A DNA stretch of 64,000 nucleotides from Purshia tridentata (taxonomy: Eukaryota > Streptophyta > Magnoliopsida > Rosales > Rosaceae). The notes beneath the pieces are model-generated. The model had not been told where the DNA came from, made no database searches, and saw nothing but the letters and a program-made list of their open reading frames with translations. A program made the translations under genes and the position numbers. Shown one piece after another: positions 1 to 20,851 of the stretch (its first letter is position 1; the number at the start of each line of letters is the position of its first letter). Location: assembly GCA_003254885.1 (NCBI GenBank), contig QANT01005631.1, forward strand, positions 16,609 to 80,608, in the 5' to 3' direction.

Positions 1-116
1 GACCAAGTGGAGGAGAAGCATCTTGTAGCAAGTGCGGTTTCTATGATGATAACAGGCTCGAAAAGGCTGAGAGTATTACACTTTCTAGAAGTCACAGAAG
101 ATCGTGCTGGGACTAA
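1..116 (+). CDS. possible 3' end of an unidentified gene (partial)
   Basis: The window opens in DNA with clearly higher GC than what follows. A frame beginning at base 3 stays open for 37 codons and ends at a TAA at 114-116; the predicted tail contains a Cys-x2-Cys pair (SCSKC) and ends SCWD. A second frame (from base 1) is also open, so the frame is not certain. The minus strand has stops in all three frames here. AT-rich sequence follows at once, which fits a last exon plus 3' UTR. I do not recognise the family, and a chance open stretch is possible. Confidence 0.3.
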   Translation, partial: PSGGEASCSKCGFYDDNRLEKAESITLSRSHRRSCWD

Positions 117-690
117 AATTAACCAACACAACAAATTATATAATTTTTTAAATTTTTTTTAAGAAAAGAAAAGAAATATGTTTTTCGAAACATCAGTGAA
201 TAGAATTTGACAGAACAAATGTAGTGAATTTACTAGCACATTTGAAAAACTTCTTCTGTTCTGTATCAATGTATGGTGTCTTTAGCTTCTTTTTCTTCTG
301 TAATATTGGTTGGTTTGTAAAAGAGCAAGACAGACAAATCAGATTCTGTATAGGAATACTGTTGATATTAGTAAAAGCAAGCAAGTCATACATAGCTAAG
401 TCAAGTACATTATATTCCATTTAAATGAATCGCTGCTGCTGCTTAAACAAATGTGCACGGGAACCAATTACCCCAGCATCTCGCTATTGATCGTGGGTCG
501 CCTATTTAATTTCCAGTAACTAAGTCCTCTACCATCTAAAAACAGTGTTCCTCAATTCTCCGTAAAAACAAAAGGGACACATTGACCCCAACGCATATCC
601 GATCCCATCCCGGCAAAACAAATTCTTCTTATACACATTTACTGAGAAAGAAGACAAACAAGAAATCCACTACCTATCCTAACATTTTGC
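117..690. other. intergenic, 3' flanks
   Basis: AT-rich sequence between the putative gene tail at the left edge and the Hsp70 stop. The right part is presumably the Hsp70 3' UTR. Only short chance frames are present and no gene or repeat family is recognised. Confidence 0.5.
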
Positions 691-4510
<3,820 letters not shown>

Positions 4511-5555
4511 TTTTGAGAGTTTTCAGGTGCAAAATTGGGAATAATATATTAGGGCTTTGATTTATATGTATAGGAAAGAGTTGGTTGAGCTTGTAGTCTG
4601 GAGGACTGTCAGTTCTCTGAGAAGGGAGCTGCGGAGGATTGAGGAGATAAAGGGGGAGGACAAGGGTTTTCGGGAGGGAGAGAGTGAGGGTTAGGTGGTG
4701 CCACGTGGAAGAATTCTGGAATGATCGATTGCTCTGTTTTGATTCGATTGACGGGCAGGATTTCTGACCGTGCGATTGCGGCCCGCTGCCCGGTTCGAAG
4801 AATCGAGGTAGTTGTAGGAAGTCTAGAAGATGGGCCTGGTTTGGTGCCGCCTAAATAACTTACAAGAAGTGAAAGAAGTGTGAAAAACTTGCGACGACGT
4901 TACAAGATACTGCGAGTTTAGGATTATACGAAAAATGATCGAATATAACCGATGTACCCGATATACTGTTGTTATTAAGATAAAATAATAACACATAAGG
5001 GAAACAAATATTTAAAAAACAAGTTGAAACTCTCTAACATTTTTGGTGTAACATAAAGTCAAATTACCTCTGAGTCTTTTTATGTAGTACAAGGTTAAAT
5101 GGGAAAAAAAAAAAAAAAAAACTCAATTCATTCCTAGCTACCCTTGTAATCCTCTTCTCCTAAAACTAATAATAATGACTTTTTAATCACTTTTTGACAA
5201 AAATACATTTTTAAAGGGATAAAATGGTCAACAAAGTGAGAGTGAAATGCTCAAGTACATATCATCCATATATCCTTAATTAAATTTCTACTTAGATGAA
5301 TTTGAAGCCTGCATTCTACACCAAGTTACCAACAGATCGATGCAAGTTTCATGACTGAAGAAGTTATATATTTCAAACTTGAAGGGGGACAGCAGTCTGC
5401 ATGTGCAACAGATTACAAATTCCATGAAACTAGCTTCAATCTCAATAAGTTCATAAGTTGTATTTTATTCATTAAATATTAGAAGCTAATTAATTAGCAC
5501 AATATGAATTATTTAATTAAGTAACTGGATCTTTAAACCCCAGCCATTTCAATTA
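4511..5555. other. Hsp70 promoter and methyltransferase 3' flank
   Basis: The part nearest 4511 is the Hsp70 5' UTR and promoter. The middle is AT-rich with an 18-nt A run near 5103-5120. The part nearest 5555 is probably the methyltransferase 3' UTR. No open frame of interest and no transposon signature was seen. Confidence 0.5.
4702..4721. promoter_or_regulatory. G-box and heat-shock-element half pair upstream of Hsp70
   Basis: About 200 bp upstream of the Hsp70 ATG lie a palindromic G-box core CACGTG (4702-4707) and an inverted TTCnnGAA pair (TTCTGGAA, 4714-4721), the core of a heat shock element. Only two perfectly spaced HSE units are present; an extra GAA just to the left is out of register. 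The position fits light/ABA-type bZIP or bHLH input plus HSF input, but binding is inferred. Confidence 0.5.
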
Positions 5556-6513
5556 TTACAGTCTGACTTTTCCAGCAAGCATAAAAGCCTTGTAGCTAAT
5601 AGACCTAATCAATTTAGAACCACCCCAAGCAGCCTCAAACTCCTTAACCACATTCTCAGACAACAAATCCACACCTTGATCCTTGGCCGTAGTGACTGCC
5701 GACCACGAGCTCAACATCTTCAAAAACCCTCCAAACGACAGCTCCTTGGGAATATCCAGCGCCACCGGACTTCCCTGGCACCCAAAGCCCACATCTTCAA
5801 AAGGAAACGGCAGCGTCTTGTACCCATCAAACACGTACTTGATGTTCCGGTCCCAAAAAGACAGAGTTGTGTCATGGAACTTTTTCATGATTGGATCGAA
5901 TGAGGGATCAACTTCAATGGCATTGTACCCCCAAACTGCAAACACGCCTCCCGGCTTTTTGAGGAGGCGGGAGACGAGGTTGTAGAAGTTTGGGAGGTCG
6001 AACCAGTGGACAGCTTGAGCCACGGTCACCAAGTCAACTGAGTTTTCTGCCCCGAACAAGGCGATGAGTTGGTCATCTGTGGTGGCGGTTATTAGTGGTG
6101 TGTGGACGTATCGAACGCGAGGGTGCGGCGTTGCATGCTGCAACTGGAACTCACTCACGTCGGTTCCGATTACTTTTTCGTAGTGCTCGGCAACCTGCGC
6201 GCATAAAGATCCAGTTCATACATATCGATCAATTGGCATCCATAGTTTGGTGATCCGAGAACGAGATAATATTCCATTAAATAATCAAATTAAGCATAAA
6301 TTGACAGCGATTAAGTAGCTAAGAATTGCAAGAGATCGAAAGAGAGAGAGAGAGACTAACACCAAGAGCGGCTTGACCATTGCCAGTTCCAACATCCCAA
6401 GCAAGTGAGTGGTGAGGAGTGAGAGCTGCCAAGTTGGAGTACCATTCCTTTGGGTAACTTGGCCTTCCATCCAAGTACACTTGTGCTTGCTTGTCAAACA
6501 ACCCCGCCATCAT
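5556..6513 (-). CDS. SAM-dependent methyltransferase, plant embryo-abundant/DDB_G0268948-like family
   Basis: Small class I methyltransferase of unknown substrate. Two exons (6513-6361 and 6194-5556) give 263 residues, the usual family length (~260). Exon 1 starts MMAGLFDKQAQ and carries the SAM-binding motif I DVGTGNGQAA, split just after by the intron. Exon 2 continues VAEHYEKVIGTDVS and contains the family signature QAVHWFDLPNFY and the post-motif LLKKPGGVFAVWGY. Two ATGs are adjacent (6513 and 6510); the first is taken because no in-frame ATG precedes it. The gene appears intact. The intron begins GTTAGT followed at once by a (CT)7 run (see findings). Cytosolic location is inferred from the lack of a visible targeting peptide. 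Confidence 0.9.
6341..6354 (-). repeat. (CT)7 microsatellite immediately after a 5' splice site
   Basis: On the minus strand the methyltransferase intron begins GTTAGT and runs directly into (CT)7. Reading through the splice site would encode alternating Ser-Leu before a stop. Confidence 0.85.
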
Positions 6514-7149
6514 CCAATTCTTTGTTTGCAACAACAACACAAAGCTAGCCCATCGGTTTTAACGGAGAGTAAGCTGAGGTATATGCTTACGTCCTCATTC
6601 TTATTTTTTTAAAACATTTCTTGGACTATTATACGGCATACCTCTATCAAGATAATTTTAATATTTATTCAATATTTATATATACATATTCAATTTGACA
6701 ACAAAATAAAATATCATTTCCCTTTGGAAATTCGATCATGGAAACCACTCCAAATAAGCCTGCTAATTCACCACTTTAATTTGTTGCATATATTAATTCT
6801 TATGTCGGTTGTAGTAGTTGAGTCTCACTAACACTAAACTAATTAATTTCCTTTTATTGGGCGACCAAGAGGACTAATTTAATTCATATAATTCAAGTTT
6901 ATTCTTTCTTTAGAAAGTTTGAAATTTAATTAACATAACTATTAGACTATTACGTACCTACCCCTCCACGTTTCTTTCTATTTCGTAAGCTAGCTAAAAA
7001 GAGTAGATTACAACTACTTGGAACATCATTTTTAGGAGAGCGGAAAACGACTGAGCAGAGAGCCAAAATTGATGTAATCTTGTATTTAATAGTGACTATT
7101 CTTATTTCTTGATATATATTGTTGGCCTCTTGCATGTGTGTGTTTCTGT

Positions 7150-7312
7150 AACAACCTTGCCATTGAGGGAGTGGAAGATTAATATTCCCTTAAATTTGGA
7201 GTAGCCCCCAAAGCTATAAAAGTGCCTCCAAGTTTCCTTTGCCTATATAAATAGGCAACTTGTTGATGAAATAAAATGCACTATCTTCCAATCTCTATTT
7301 CTTCTAAAACAT
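7150..7312 (+). mobile_element. possible short solo LTR (TRIM-like)
   Basis: A block starting TGTAAC and ending AAAACA has the internal order of an LTR. It holds a TATA motif TATATAAATA (7244-7253), inside a small palindrome GCCTAT..ATAGGC, and a polyadenylation-like AATAAA about 20 bp later. No gene starts close by to use this TATA. No clean target-site duplication, primer-binding site or internal domain was found, so this is tentative. Confidence 0.3.
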
Positions 7313-7588
7313 ATTCAAAATGTGATGAAGTAATTCGTGAACCAGGCAAGTATCAAATACGCTTCGACAAAAAAGGTCAAATGTGCTTGAAAATTGAGGG
7401 ACCAATTTAGATTGGAATAGTTTTAAGTTTAGTAAAGAGGATAGAGAGTCACTCATTCTCCTCAAGCGTAGGAACCCCAAGTTGATTAGCCAAATAAGTG
7501 GTTTAGAGAGTCCGCTGGAGCTAAAAGTTCTCCCTAAACCCTATTTTTGCTAATTAGAGAGTTGTTAAGATGTCTGTTAATCCACACC

Positions 7589-7596
7589 TATATAAG
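7589..7596 (+). promoter_or_regulatory. TATA box of the defensin gene
   Basis: TATATAAG lies about 90 bp upstream of the defensin ATG, which would leave a 5' UTR of roughly 60 nt, normal for this gene class. Confidence 0.6.
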
Positions 7597-7685
7597 GCCC
7601 TGCATGGTTATAATCCCCGGCATCAATCATCCCATCCATCTCCCACGTAATTCACACGTGCACATACACACAAATACAAATCAAG

Positions 7686-8141
7686 ATGGAGCGCTCCATG
7701 CGTTTATTTTCCGGTGCCTTGATCCTCATCATACTTCTAGTAGCTACTGGTATCTATCTTTCTCATGCGTCCTTGTTATTTTGATTTTTGTAATACACAT
7801 GAAACTAATAGATAAGTGTACTCGTAAAATTAAATGAAACGGCAAAGTTGATGGTTAATTTGATCGAGCATGCATAATAATAATGTAGAATTAATTTACT
7901 TACTAATACATATATATTATATATATTCCATGTTGAATTGACAGAGATGGGAGCAGTAGTTGCTGAGCCAAGACATAGTGGAGGTAAGTACAAGGCTTGC
8001 GAGACTCGGAGCAGTATGTTCAAGGGAATTTGTGTGTTTACTAGCAGCTGTGAATCTGCTTGCAAACATGAGCGCGGCGGCTTTACCGGAGGCCATTGTC
8101 GTGGCCTCCGCCGTAGTTGCTACTGCACTAAAGTTTGTTAA
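7686..8141 (+). CDS. plant defensin (gamma-thionin), cysteine-stabilised alpha-beta antimicrobial peptide
   Basis: Secreted defence peptide precursor of 86 residues in two exons (7686-7749 and 7945-8141), with the single intron inside the signal-peptide region as in classical plant defensin genes. The start MERSMRLFSGALILIILLVA is a typical signal peptide. The mature part has eight cysteines in the order C-x10-C-x5-C-x3-C-x9-C-x6-C-x-C-x3-C. This is compatible with the family's four disulfides and contains the gamma-core GGHCRGLRRSC and the helix C-x3-C / C-x-C pairing. The gene is intact, with a TATA box upstream. It is not visibly part of a tandem array here. Target specificity cannot be predicted. 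Confidence 0.92.
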
Positions 8142-8650
8142 TCTTTAGTACTCATGTATTACGGTGGGAGATGATTGATCCATGTACCATGGTTGTGTGC
8201 AATGAGAATTAATAAACATTGATTTCCCTAATTAGTTATTGTCCTTCTTTTTGGTTTCAGAAAAACATAATAATGCATTACCAATGGAATATTGATTGGA
8301 TGATCTACTAAACTTTAATTAACTAACATCAACTAATTAAAAAAATTATAGAAGATAATTGAAAATTTAAGTTTAGAATGTTTTATCTCAACTACAACTT
8401 GGTTTGATCTTTTACTGCAAATTTTTTATGAAAATATGCGACTTTGGAATTCTAGTTTCTATATGTTGCCTTGTCGGTCTGCAGGGCTATTACGTATGAG
8501 CCCCAAAAAAGGGCAAAGGTGTTTCTCATATGGCACTCAATGTCAGACATCTGTAATATGAAAAGAAACATAACAAATTATCCCCCTCTTTTTTTATTTG
8601 TTTTTTTCTTTTGGGCAGTAGTACAAATGTTCCTTTAGTTTACCCTCTTG
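8142..8650. other. tail-to-tail spacer between defensin and GARS
   Basis: AT-rich 0.5 kb holding the 3' ends of two convergent genes. The defensin 3' UTR includes AATTAATAAA near 8207. No further gene is seen. Confidence 0.5.
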
Positions 8651-11542
8651 TTAGTTGTTAGTTGCTACAAACTGTTTCTGAGGAAGGGGAAGGGCTCTCC
8701 AGCCAATATCGCGGCGGTAGAACCCTCCGGGCCAATTAATTTCTTCAACACCTTGATATGCTCGATCCCGTGCCTCTTCGAGATCTCTTCCCTTGGCAGT
8801 CACCCCAAGAACACGGCCCCCAGTAGCAATGAAGTTGCCATCCGAGTCCAGTGCAGTTCCAGCATGAAATACCTTAACAGATGGAGCAACATTCTCTGCT
8901 TCGTCAAGGTTTACTATCACACTTCCCTTCTCATATGGCCCCGGGTACCCCTTACTTGCCATTACCACCACCATGGCTGACCCAGCTGACCAGTCCAACG
9001 ACACCGAGCTTAGCCGTCCTCTACAAGCTGCAAGTAGAACTTGTGCCAGATCAGACTCCAACCGAACCATCAGAACCTGCTCATTATTGAAAGGCAAACA
9101 AACATCAAGTACCAGCAAGATGATGACCTATCTTTGAAAACAATAGTAAGATATAACATCATTACATTCTGATTGCTACAACCCACTATCAATAAAATAT
9201 TAAAATGATGGCCAAACTAGCTTGATTTGGATTATTGATATAAACATACTGAAATTATGCTAAATTGCTACATTCTCATATAGATAAAAAAAGTTGTCCA
9301 GTATCATATCTATAGTGTGTGACAAATTCTGACCCAAAAAGAAAAAGAAAAAAAGGAGACAGCATGAGAAGAAGAATTCAACCAAATCCCGTGAAATCAC
9401 ATGGTGCATAAGCCACATCCTTCATGCCAAGTAGCACTATGAAACTTTTAAAAAATGACATTTGCCAAAAAAAATGGAAAAAGACAAACCGGAATACTTC
9501 AAGTGGAAATAAACAGGAAGACATACTAAATAAGAAAATAAAATCCATCAAAACTTTACCTATCACTATTTACTCTTCTCTATCTCACTGCCTTAGTTGA
9601 GTTAGTTCTATCGCCTATGTGTACATGTAATACCACATACTACCATTCCCACACCAACCTAATATGGTCACTCGGTTCATTTCAAATTTTCATCAATCCA
9701 TGAAACAATTCATTCCTCCAATAAAAATCTTTAGAAAAGAAAAGAGAGACAGAGAAAATCATATATTTAAGTATCCACTAGGGGCCTGTTTACCAACCTG
9801 ACACTCTGGATCACCAAAGCGCACATTGTACTCAATTAGCTTAGGTATGCCAGACTTCTTCTCAACCATGAGTCCAGCATATAAAACCCCAACAAACTTG
9901 CAGCCCTCTGCTGCCATTCCTTTCACTGTGGGGAGAATGATGGATTTCATGACTAAATCTTGAAGTTCTTTGGTTAGGATGGGTGCCGGTGAATATGCAC
10001 CCATTCCGCCAGTATTAGGTCCTGTATCACCATCTCCAACGCGTTTATGGTCCTGAGCAGATTCTAGAGGTATAGCATTCTCTCCATCCACCAGTGCAAA
10101 GAACGATGCTTCTTCTCCTTCCAGATATTCCTCAACAATGACACGACAACCTGCAGAACCAAAAGCACCTTTTACAAGCATTGAATCAACAGCTTCAAAA
10201 GCCTCGTCCAAAGTCATAGCAACAATAACTCCTTTTCCAGCAGCCAATCCATCTGCCTTGACAACAATAGGCACCCCCTGCTCTTGAATAAATTGCTTTG
10301 CAGCAGATGGGTCTGTAAACGTTTGATACTGTATCAATTCAATTAATCAATACATTAGTAACTTTTTTTTGTAAGAAAATAGTGACACGAAAACTGAAAA
10401 GCAAATATATGGCAAAATAATTTTGTCTGTCACTTATGTTTTATTGTTATAACAATCCTATGCAAACAATATTTGAAGGAAACAACACCCTTTTTCTCTC
10501 TTCAATGGAATCGTCGATTCATAACTACTGAACAAACCTTAGCAGTAGGTATTCCATACTTGTCACACAAACTCTTCATAAAGTTCTTGGATCCTTCCAA
10601 AGCAGCAGCCTCAGATGAAGGGCCAAAAGCATGGATTCCAGCCTCAAGCAGATCATTTACAAGACCTGCCACAAGAGGGGCCTCCGGTCCAACAACGACA
10701 AGTCCCACACCCCATTTGCGGCAGAAGGAAATCACAGCCGAGCTATCAGAGATGTCGAGGTCTGAAATACAAGTGGCATCCCCCGAGTTGGAAATTCCAG
10801 CATTGCCTGGCGCGCAAAAGATGGCATCACAAGAAGGGGATCGCTTCAATGCATAGCAAAGAGCGTGCTCCCTTCCCCCACCACCAATGACCAAAACAGT
10901 CACTCGTTCTTCTTCTGCAAGAAATTAAATCACAAGCAATTGTCTAAGACATCATACAATTACATGCAGAGTTCTCGATACCAAATGCTAACACAATAAA
11001 CACTTACAAATTGCATTTTCATGCATAATACAATAAACAATATCTATGGTATAGTTTATGTGAATGCAGGACGATAGTGAAATCTTGCCATTTTTCACAA
11101 AAGAAGAATCAACTATCAAACTGACAATCACCAACAATAATAAATTAATCAAACAAAGTAAAAAAGGAGCCAATCTGTATACTCAATGATAGTTGCAATA
11201 TTTCTGAAACAAAAAAAAAACAAAAAACAACAAACCTCGTAAAATGACACTAGAAAAACAGATAATCAACGAAAAAGTGTAAAAATTTGGGGGAAAAAAA
11301 ATGAATGAAAACTTACCAGTAGCAGCAGTGGTAGATTGGGCACGAAGGGAAACGGACGGCCGTGATTTGTTGGTATGACAAGTGAGAAGGGTCGATCGTA
11401 TGGCGTTGAGACGGCGAGAGCGGATGGGTCCCACAAATGAAAGGACCGGGTTTGAGGAGCGAAGAATGTGAGTGTTGTTGCTGCTGCTGCTGCTGAGTTT
11501 GAGAGAAGCAGCTCCGACCAGGTCCAACGTTGTACAACCCAT
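8651..11542 (-). CDS. PUR2: phosphoribosylamine-glycine ligase (GAR synthetase), plastid purine biosynthesis
   Basis: Catalyses the second step of de novo purine synthesis: 5-phosphoribosylamine + glycine + ATP to GAR. Four exons (11542-11317, 10914-10538, 10328-9798, 9076-8651) sum to 1560 nt, giving 519 residues, close to the ~530 of Arabidopsis. Residues 1-75 form a Ser/Arg/Thr-rich chloroplast transit peptide. The N domain begins [15 protein letters not shown]. The ATP-grasp domain has [34 protein letters not shown] and the metal-binding [12 protein letters not shown]. The C domain has YPGPYEKG and [11 protein letters not shown]. Plants carry GARS as a separate protein, unlike the animal trifunctional enzyme. 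All motifs are intact. Telobox-like DNA lies about 170 bp upstream. Confidence 0.96.
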
Positions 11543-12999
11543 TCTATGATTCTTTCCTTCTTCCCCTTTTTTTGTTCCGAAAATACCCCTCTAGCGTTTA
11601 AGGATTGAGCAAGCCTCTGTCAGCCCTGTCTGGAAATTAAAAATTGGAGTGAAGAAGAAGAATAAAAGGAGGAAAGCATGGCAGGGGGGTTTTGGGTTTG
11701 TCTCATTCTCAGGGTTTAAGGGTTAGGAAAGCCGCTTTAGATTTAATTAAATAAATAAAATGAAATAACATAATAATTATTATTTATTAAAAACTTGTCA
11801 TTACAAAATTTGAATGTTTCTAATATACATACACCTCAGTATTTCATTAAAAATTGTCGATTAGATTTTGTGGTTTTAATCTGTGACTCAGCTCAGCAGT
11901 CCCCAAATTAATCTCTCCCCTGCTTGTTTGGCAACACGTGTCTTTAGTAAAGCTTCCATATTTTACGATTTCTATTTTATCGTTTAACCATTTAAGAATA
12001 ATTTCAAAAAGTAGAAAAAAAAAAAAAAACCAACCACCTAAACTCACCCGCCATTTTCATGGCTCTTCCTCCATGCTTGTCCATGTCAAAAAATAAAACA
12101 AACTTTCTCAACCCTAAATCTAGTTCACTCAAAATCTTAAACTAGATTTAGAGTGGAGGAATAAATGGCTTCTTATCTTATGCTCATAAGAAAATTACTC
12201 CACTGCATCCTTGGGTGTTCTCTTTGAGCGTTCACTTGCATTCTCGCTTGCCCACAAAGACTCAGCATGCCATAAGAATCCATTTCTTTCCATCTCTTAA
12301 TTGTTCCTTAATATTAAAGTTCATGACAACTCTGGCTTGAGCAATTGGAGTATATGGTAAAAATCTCCCTTTGCTTGTTAAATCACTTGTTTACCATAAA
12401 TAACAAACTTTGCAAGGTAAATGAAATCCCAGTACAAGCAAACATCGCCAAAATGAGTAAGATCCAATTATTTTTTAAAATTCCCAAAACTACATGAAAA
12501 TGCCACAGCTGAATTCAAATACCAAATGTGACAAATTTCTTTCATGTTTAAGGAAGCACAGGAACAACGCAATTTGGAAAATGCAAGATTCACATTGTTG
12601 GAATTGAAAAGTACAAGGACTGAATAGAAATATTAAACGAATTATAAGGGGTTAAATATGTAGTTCAACCAAAAACTAAAGGAAAAAACTCTCTATGTAT
12701 ATATGCTACCATCGTCTTTATCTTACCTTAATCCCATGCAGTAGGAGTCACAATAAACATACATGTAATTTATAGTTGGTCTTTAAATAAGCATACAAAA
12801 CCACCTCCATATCCGCATGCAAACTTAAAGCCTCAGATTTCCTAAATTGTTTTAGGAACTCCTTTTGCAACACTCTTACTCAAAAGTCACAGGACACAAG
12901 ATGACAACAAGTAAAAAGGGCCAGGGATTTTACATATGTTGATACAAGACCATATTGGAGTCGATGGTAAGCAGAATCACGAGACATTCATACAAGTTG
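11543..12999. other. intergenic between GARS promoter and kinase 3' end
   Basis: The region nearest 11543 is the GARS promoter. A perfect 12-bp inverted repeat CTAAATCTAGTT / AACTAGATTTAG lies at 12114-12125 and 12140-12151 with a 14-nt loop. The right part probably includes the kinase 3' UTR. No coding sequence is recognised. Confidence 0.5.
11711..11727 (-). promoter_or_regulatory. telobox-like motifs upstream of GARS
   Basis: AGGGTTTAAGGGTTAGG on the + strand reads as two AAACCCT/AACCCT-type interstitial telomere motifs in the GARS promoter. Such motifs are common upstream of plant genes for nucleotide and translation functions. Their use here is inferred. Confidence 0.45.
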
Positions 13000-18271
<5,272 letters not shown>

Positions 18272-20851
18272 TGCAATATCTGATGACTACTGCAGATGCT
18301 AGTACTTCTCACCCTTGCAATACTCTCTACTTCTGCGCCCCGTCCCATCCAAGCACCTATCTTCCTAGTACCCAACAAAGGAACCAAACTTAGTGTTTTT
18401 AAGATTAAATGTTAAAAATCAAAACCAAAAAAAGAAACATAGGAATTAAAAAGATATTGTTGAGCAAAAATCAAAATTGGAAATTGAAAATCGCCCAGTG
18501 AGCCAATTAACTCAGTTAAGTTCAGATCCACACCAAAACCACTTCATCTTTCTATTTTTAGCATAATATTCGAATCCAAAACACATCGAAATCAACGCCT
18601 ATCCTCCAAAATCAATCAATCTCCAACAAACCAAAAAAACTTCAGTGAATTCAACCCTAAAGACATTCAAAATTCAGAGATTTTCAAGATAGATCGATTA
18701 GAGGACTCACCTGCAAGCGTTTCGGAGAGGCCTCGAAGTAGAGCTCGCGCATTTTAAATTGTGCTCAAGAATTTGGAGATTTCAGCAGAAAATTTTGGCA
18801 CAAGAAAACAAAAAAATAATGAAAAGTAAAAAAGAATGATCGGTGGGCGTGAACTTTATGTGATCAGATAATTATTTCCAAAATCAATTTATTAGTTTGG
18901 GCTTTTATTCTTTTTCTTTTTCTCTGAGAGTGTGAGCAGTGGTAGTTTACAGCTTAGCTTTGGGTTCTTTTTAAAACAAGGATGATGGAGTTTGTGACAA
19001 ATAAACGCTGATTTTGCTTCAGCTTCCGTTACACTACTCTTTATCCAAAAACGAGAGCCAACTACCAAAAATTTCATTATTTTTTCAGTACAAAGAAACT
19101 GAAAATTAGGTTGGGAATTTAACCGATTAAACCCGCCAATCCAAATTCTTCGGCGGTTGGGTTCGATTATTATGGACAAAGATTGGTTATTGATATATAT
19201 AACTTAAGGATTTATAATTTATAAATTATTATTATTTTTTATTTGAGAGAGGATTCCAATTGAATTATCTAACAACTAATTAAATTTTTTATTAGTAAAC
19301 AGTTTGAATTATTTGTTAAACCAAACTATATTGAATAGGTATTTTAATTTTGTCATACTCATTAGTCATTACATACTTCTTTCAAATATAATTAATTAGC
19401 CATAATAATTACAATTGTTGTGAACTTGTGAGTGAGAAAAAATTGCAATTGATTTTGACCAAAAGTATAAATATTTAAATTGATCAATGGAAATGGGTGG
19501 AATGACTTGCCATTAATAAGTTATGTTGATAGACACTTGGCAAACAAGATGGCTGTGAAAATCAAGTTGGTGAGTGTGTTGAGCAATCGGCAAAAGCTGT
19601 GGCTTATTGTTCTTTTGCCACGTATGCTTGCTTTCTAGCCTCTCTTGGTGGACGAGATAGAGAGAGGAGAAAAACTGATTGTGAATGTGGCATGCTTTGG
19701 ACTACATAAGGGTAAAATTGAAATTAAGGAAATTTAAAAGTCAACACTAAATCTTTTTTTGTTGACTAAGGGGTTTTGGCTAAGAAATAAGTGCAAAAAG
19801 GAGATTAGTGATGAATTAGCCCGGGTGTTAATAATTATTAACAATTTGTTTTTAATTTTAATACGACGTTTTAAAATGTATTTATTGATGAAACCATACA
19901 AAGTGAATTAGAAATTGTAATTTTTAAAAAGCATACTGTAATATTATATTTTTCAAAGTACAAATGCATATGTCAGCTGGACCACTTGTGAAAGGTCCTG
20001 CGTGGGTCAACTTTTGCATTATATTGACTTTTTTTGTCACTTAATAATCATTCATGCATTTATCTCTAGATGTTCATATCTATCCATATTGGAGCAAAAT
20101 ATCACAGAGTGTACCTCTTCAGTTTTTAGTGTATAGAATTTGGCATATATATGCTATCAGTCTCACTAGTCACTAGTCACCACTTGCTGACATCAGTTGG
20201 TAATTATCAAAATTAAATAAAAAAACAAAGAATTTAATTGGTAAGAAAAAATCAGCTATATATTAAAGAAGTTCACATGATAATCATGTATATGACTAAT
20301 ACTTCCTCAGTCCCCATCTTCTAGAACAAGTTATTGATAATAGCTTATCTTATTCTTAACCAATTGGCAAAACACATTTAAGACGTAAATTGATGTGGAT
20401 ATTTTGACTCTTGATCACTACAATGGCCTATTCAAAATAGTCAAATACTCTTTTACATGTAGTCGAAATGCAATTCGATGTTGGCACACCTGTTATTGAA
20501 TTTAAAGCAATACATGTTCATTGGTACAAACAGTTTGTTTCTGTTAAATTGTCTGGGGCTTGCCCCAGTTCCTTCTCTCTTTATGTTTTTGTTCACCAAA
20601 AAGAAAGTACCAACATAATTTTATATAAGAAAAAGAGAACAACTCTAGTAATTGTTTATAGATTTCAATAAAAGAGAACCACATTTTTTATGTTTCCATA
20701 GTGTCAATGTCATCCGTTCAGATTCAGAGTATGTAGCAGTATAATATACTAATAAAAAGTGGGAGGACAATAAGATATTACCAATTAGAGGATCAAAATG
20801 ATACAATTTTCCTTTTGTAAAAATATAAGTTTATCTAAGATTACCATTGAT
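18272..20851. other. intergenic: kinase 5' UTR/promoter and CRTISO-like 3' flank
   Basis: 18272-18790 is the kinase 5' leader: a donor-like CTTGCAG/GTGAGT at ~18713-18722 suggests a leader intron. The rest (to 20851) is AT-rich. A moderately GC-richer island near 19540-19710 includes a short ATG frame but no recognisable protein. I see no supported gene in this 2.6-kb gap. Confidence 0.5.

Larger units (their letters stand above)
6514..7685. other. divergent intergenic region between methyltransferase and defensin
   Basis: AT-rich 1.2 kb containing the methyltransferase promoter (left), a possible short LTR-like block (7150-7312, listed separately) and the defensin promoter (right). Short open frames are not convincing. 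Confidence 0.5.

Noticed and set aside
12114-12151. 12-bp perfect inverted repeat as a possible regulatory hairpin or terminator
   Set aside because: Plants do not use such terminators, and short AT-rich palindromes occur by chance. No further support.
19540-19720. Slightly GC-richer island with an ATG in a 2.6-kb intergenic gap
   Set aside because: The frame (MAVKIKLVSVL…) closes after about 25 codons, with no splice-supported continuation and no recognisable homology.
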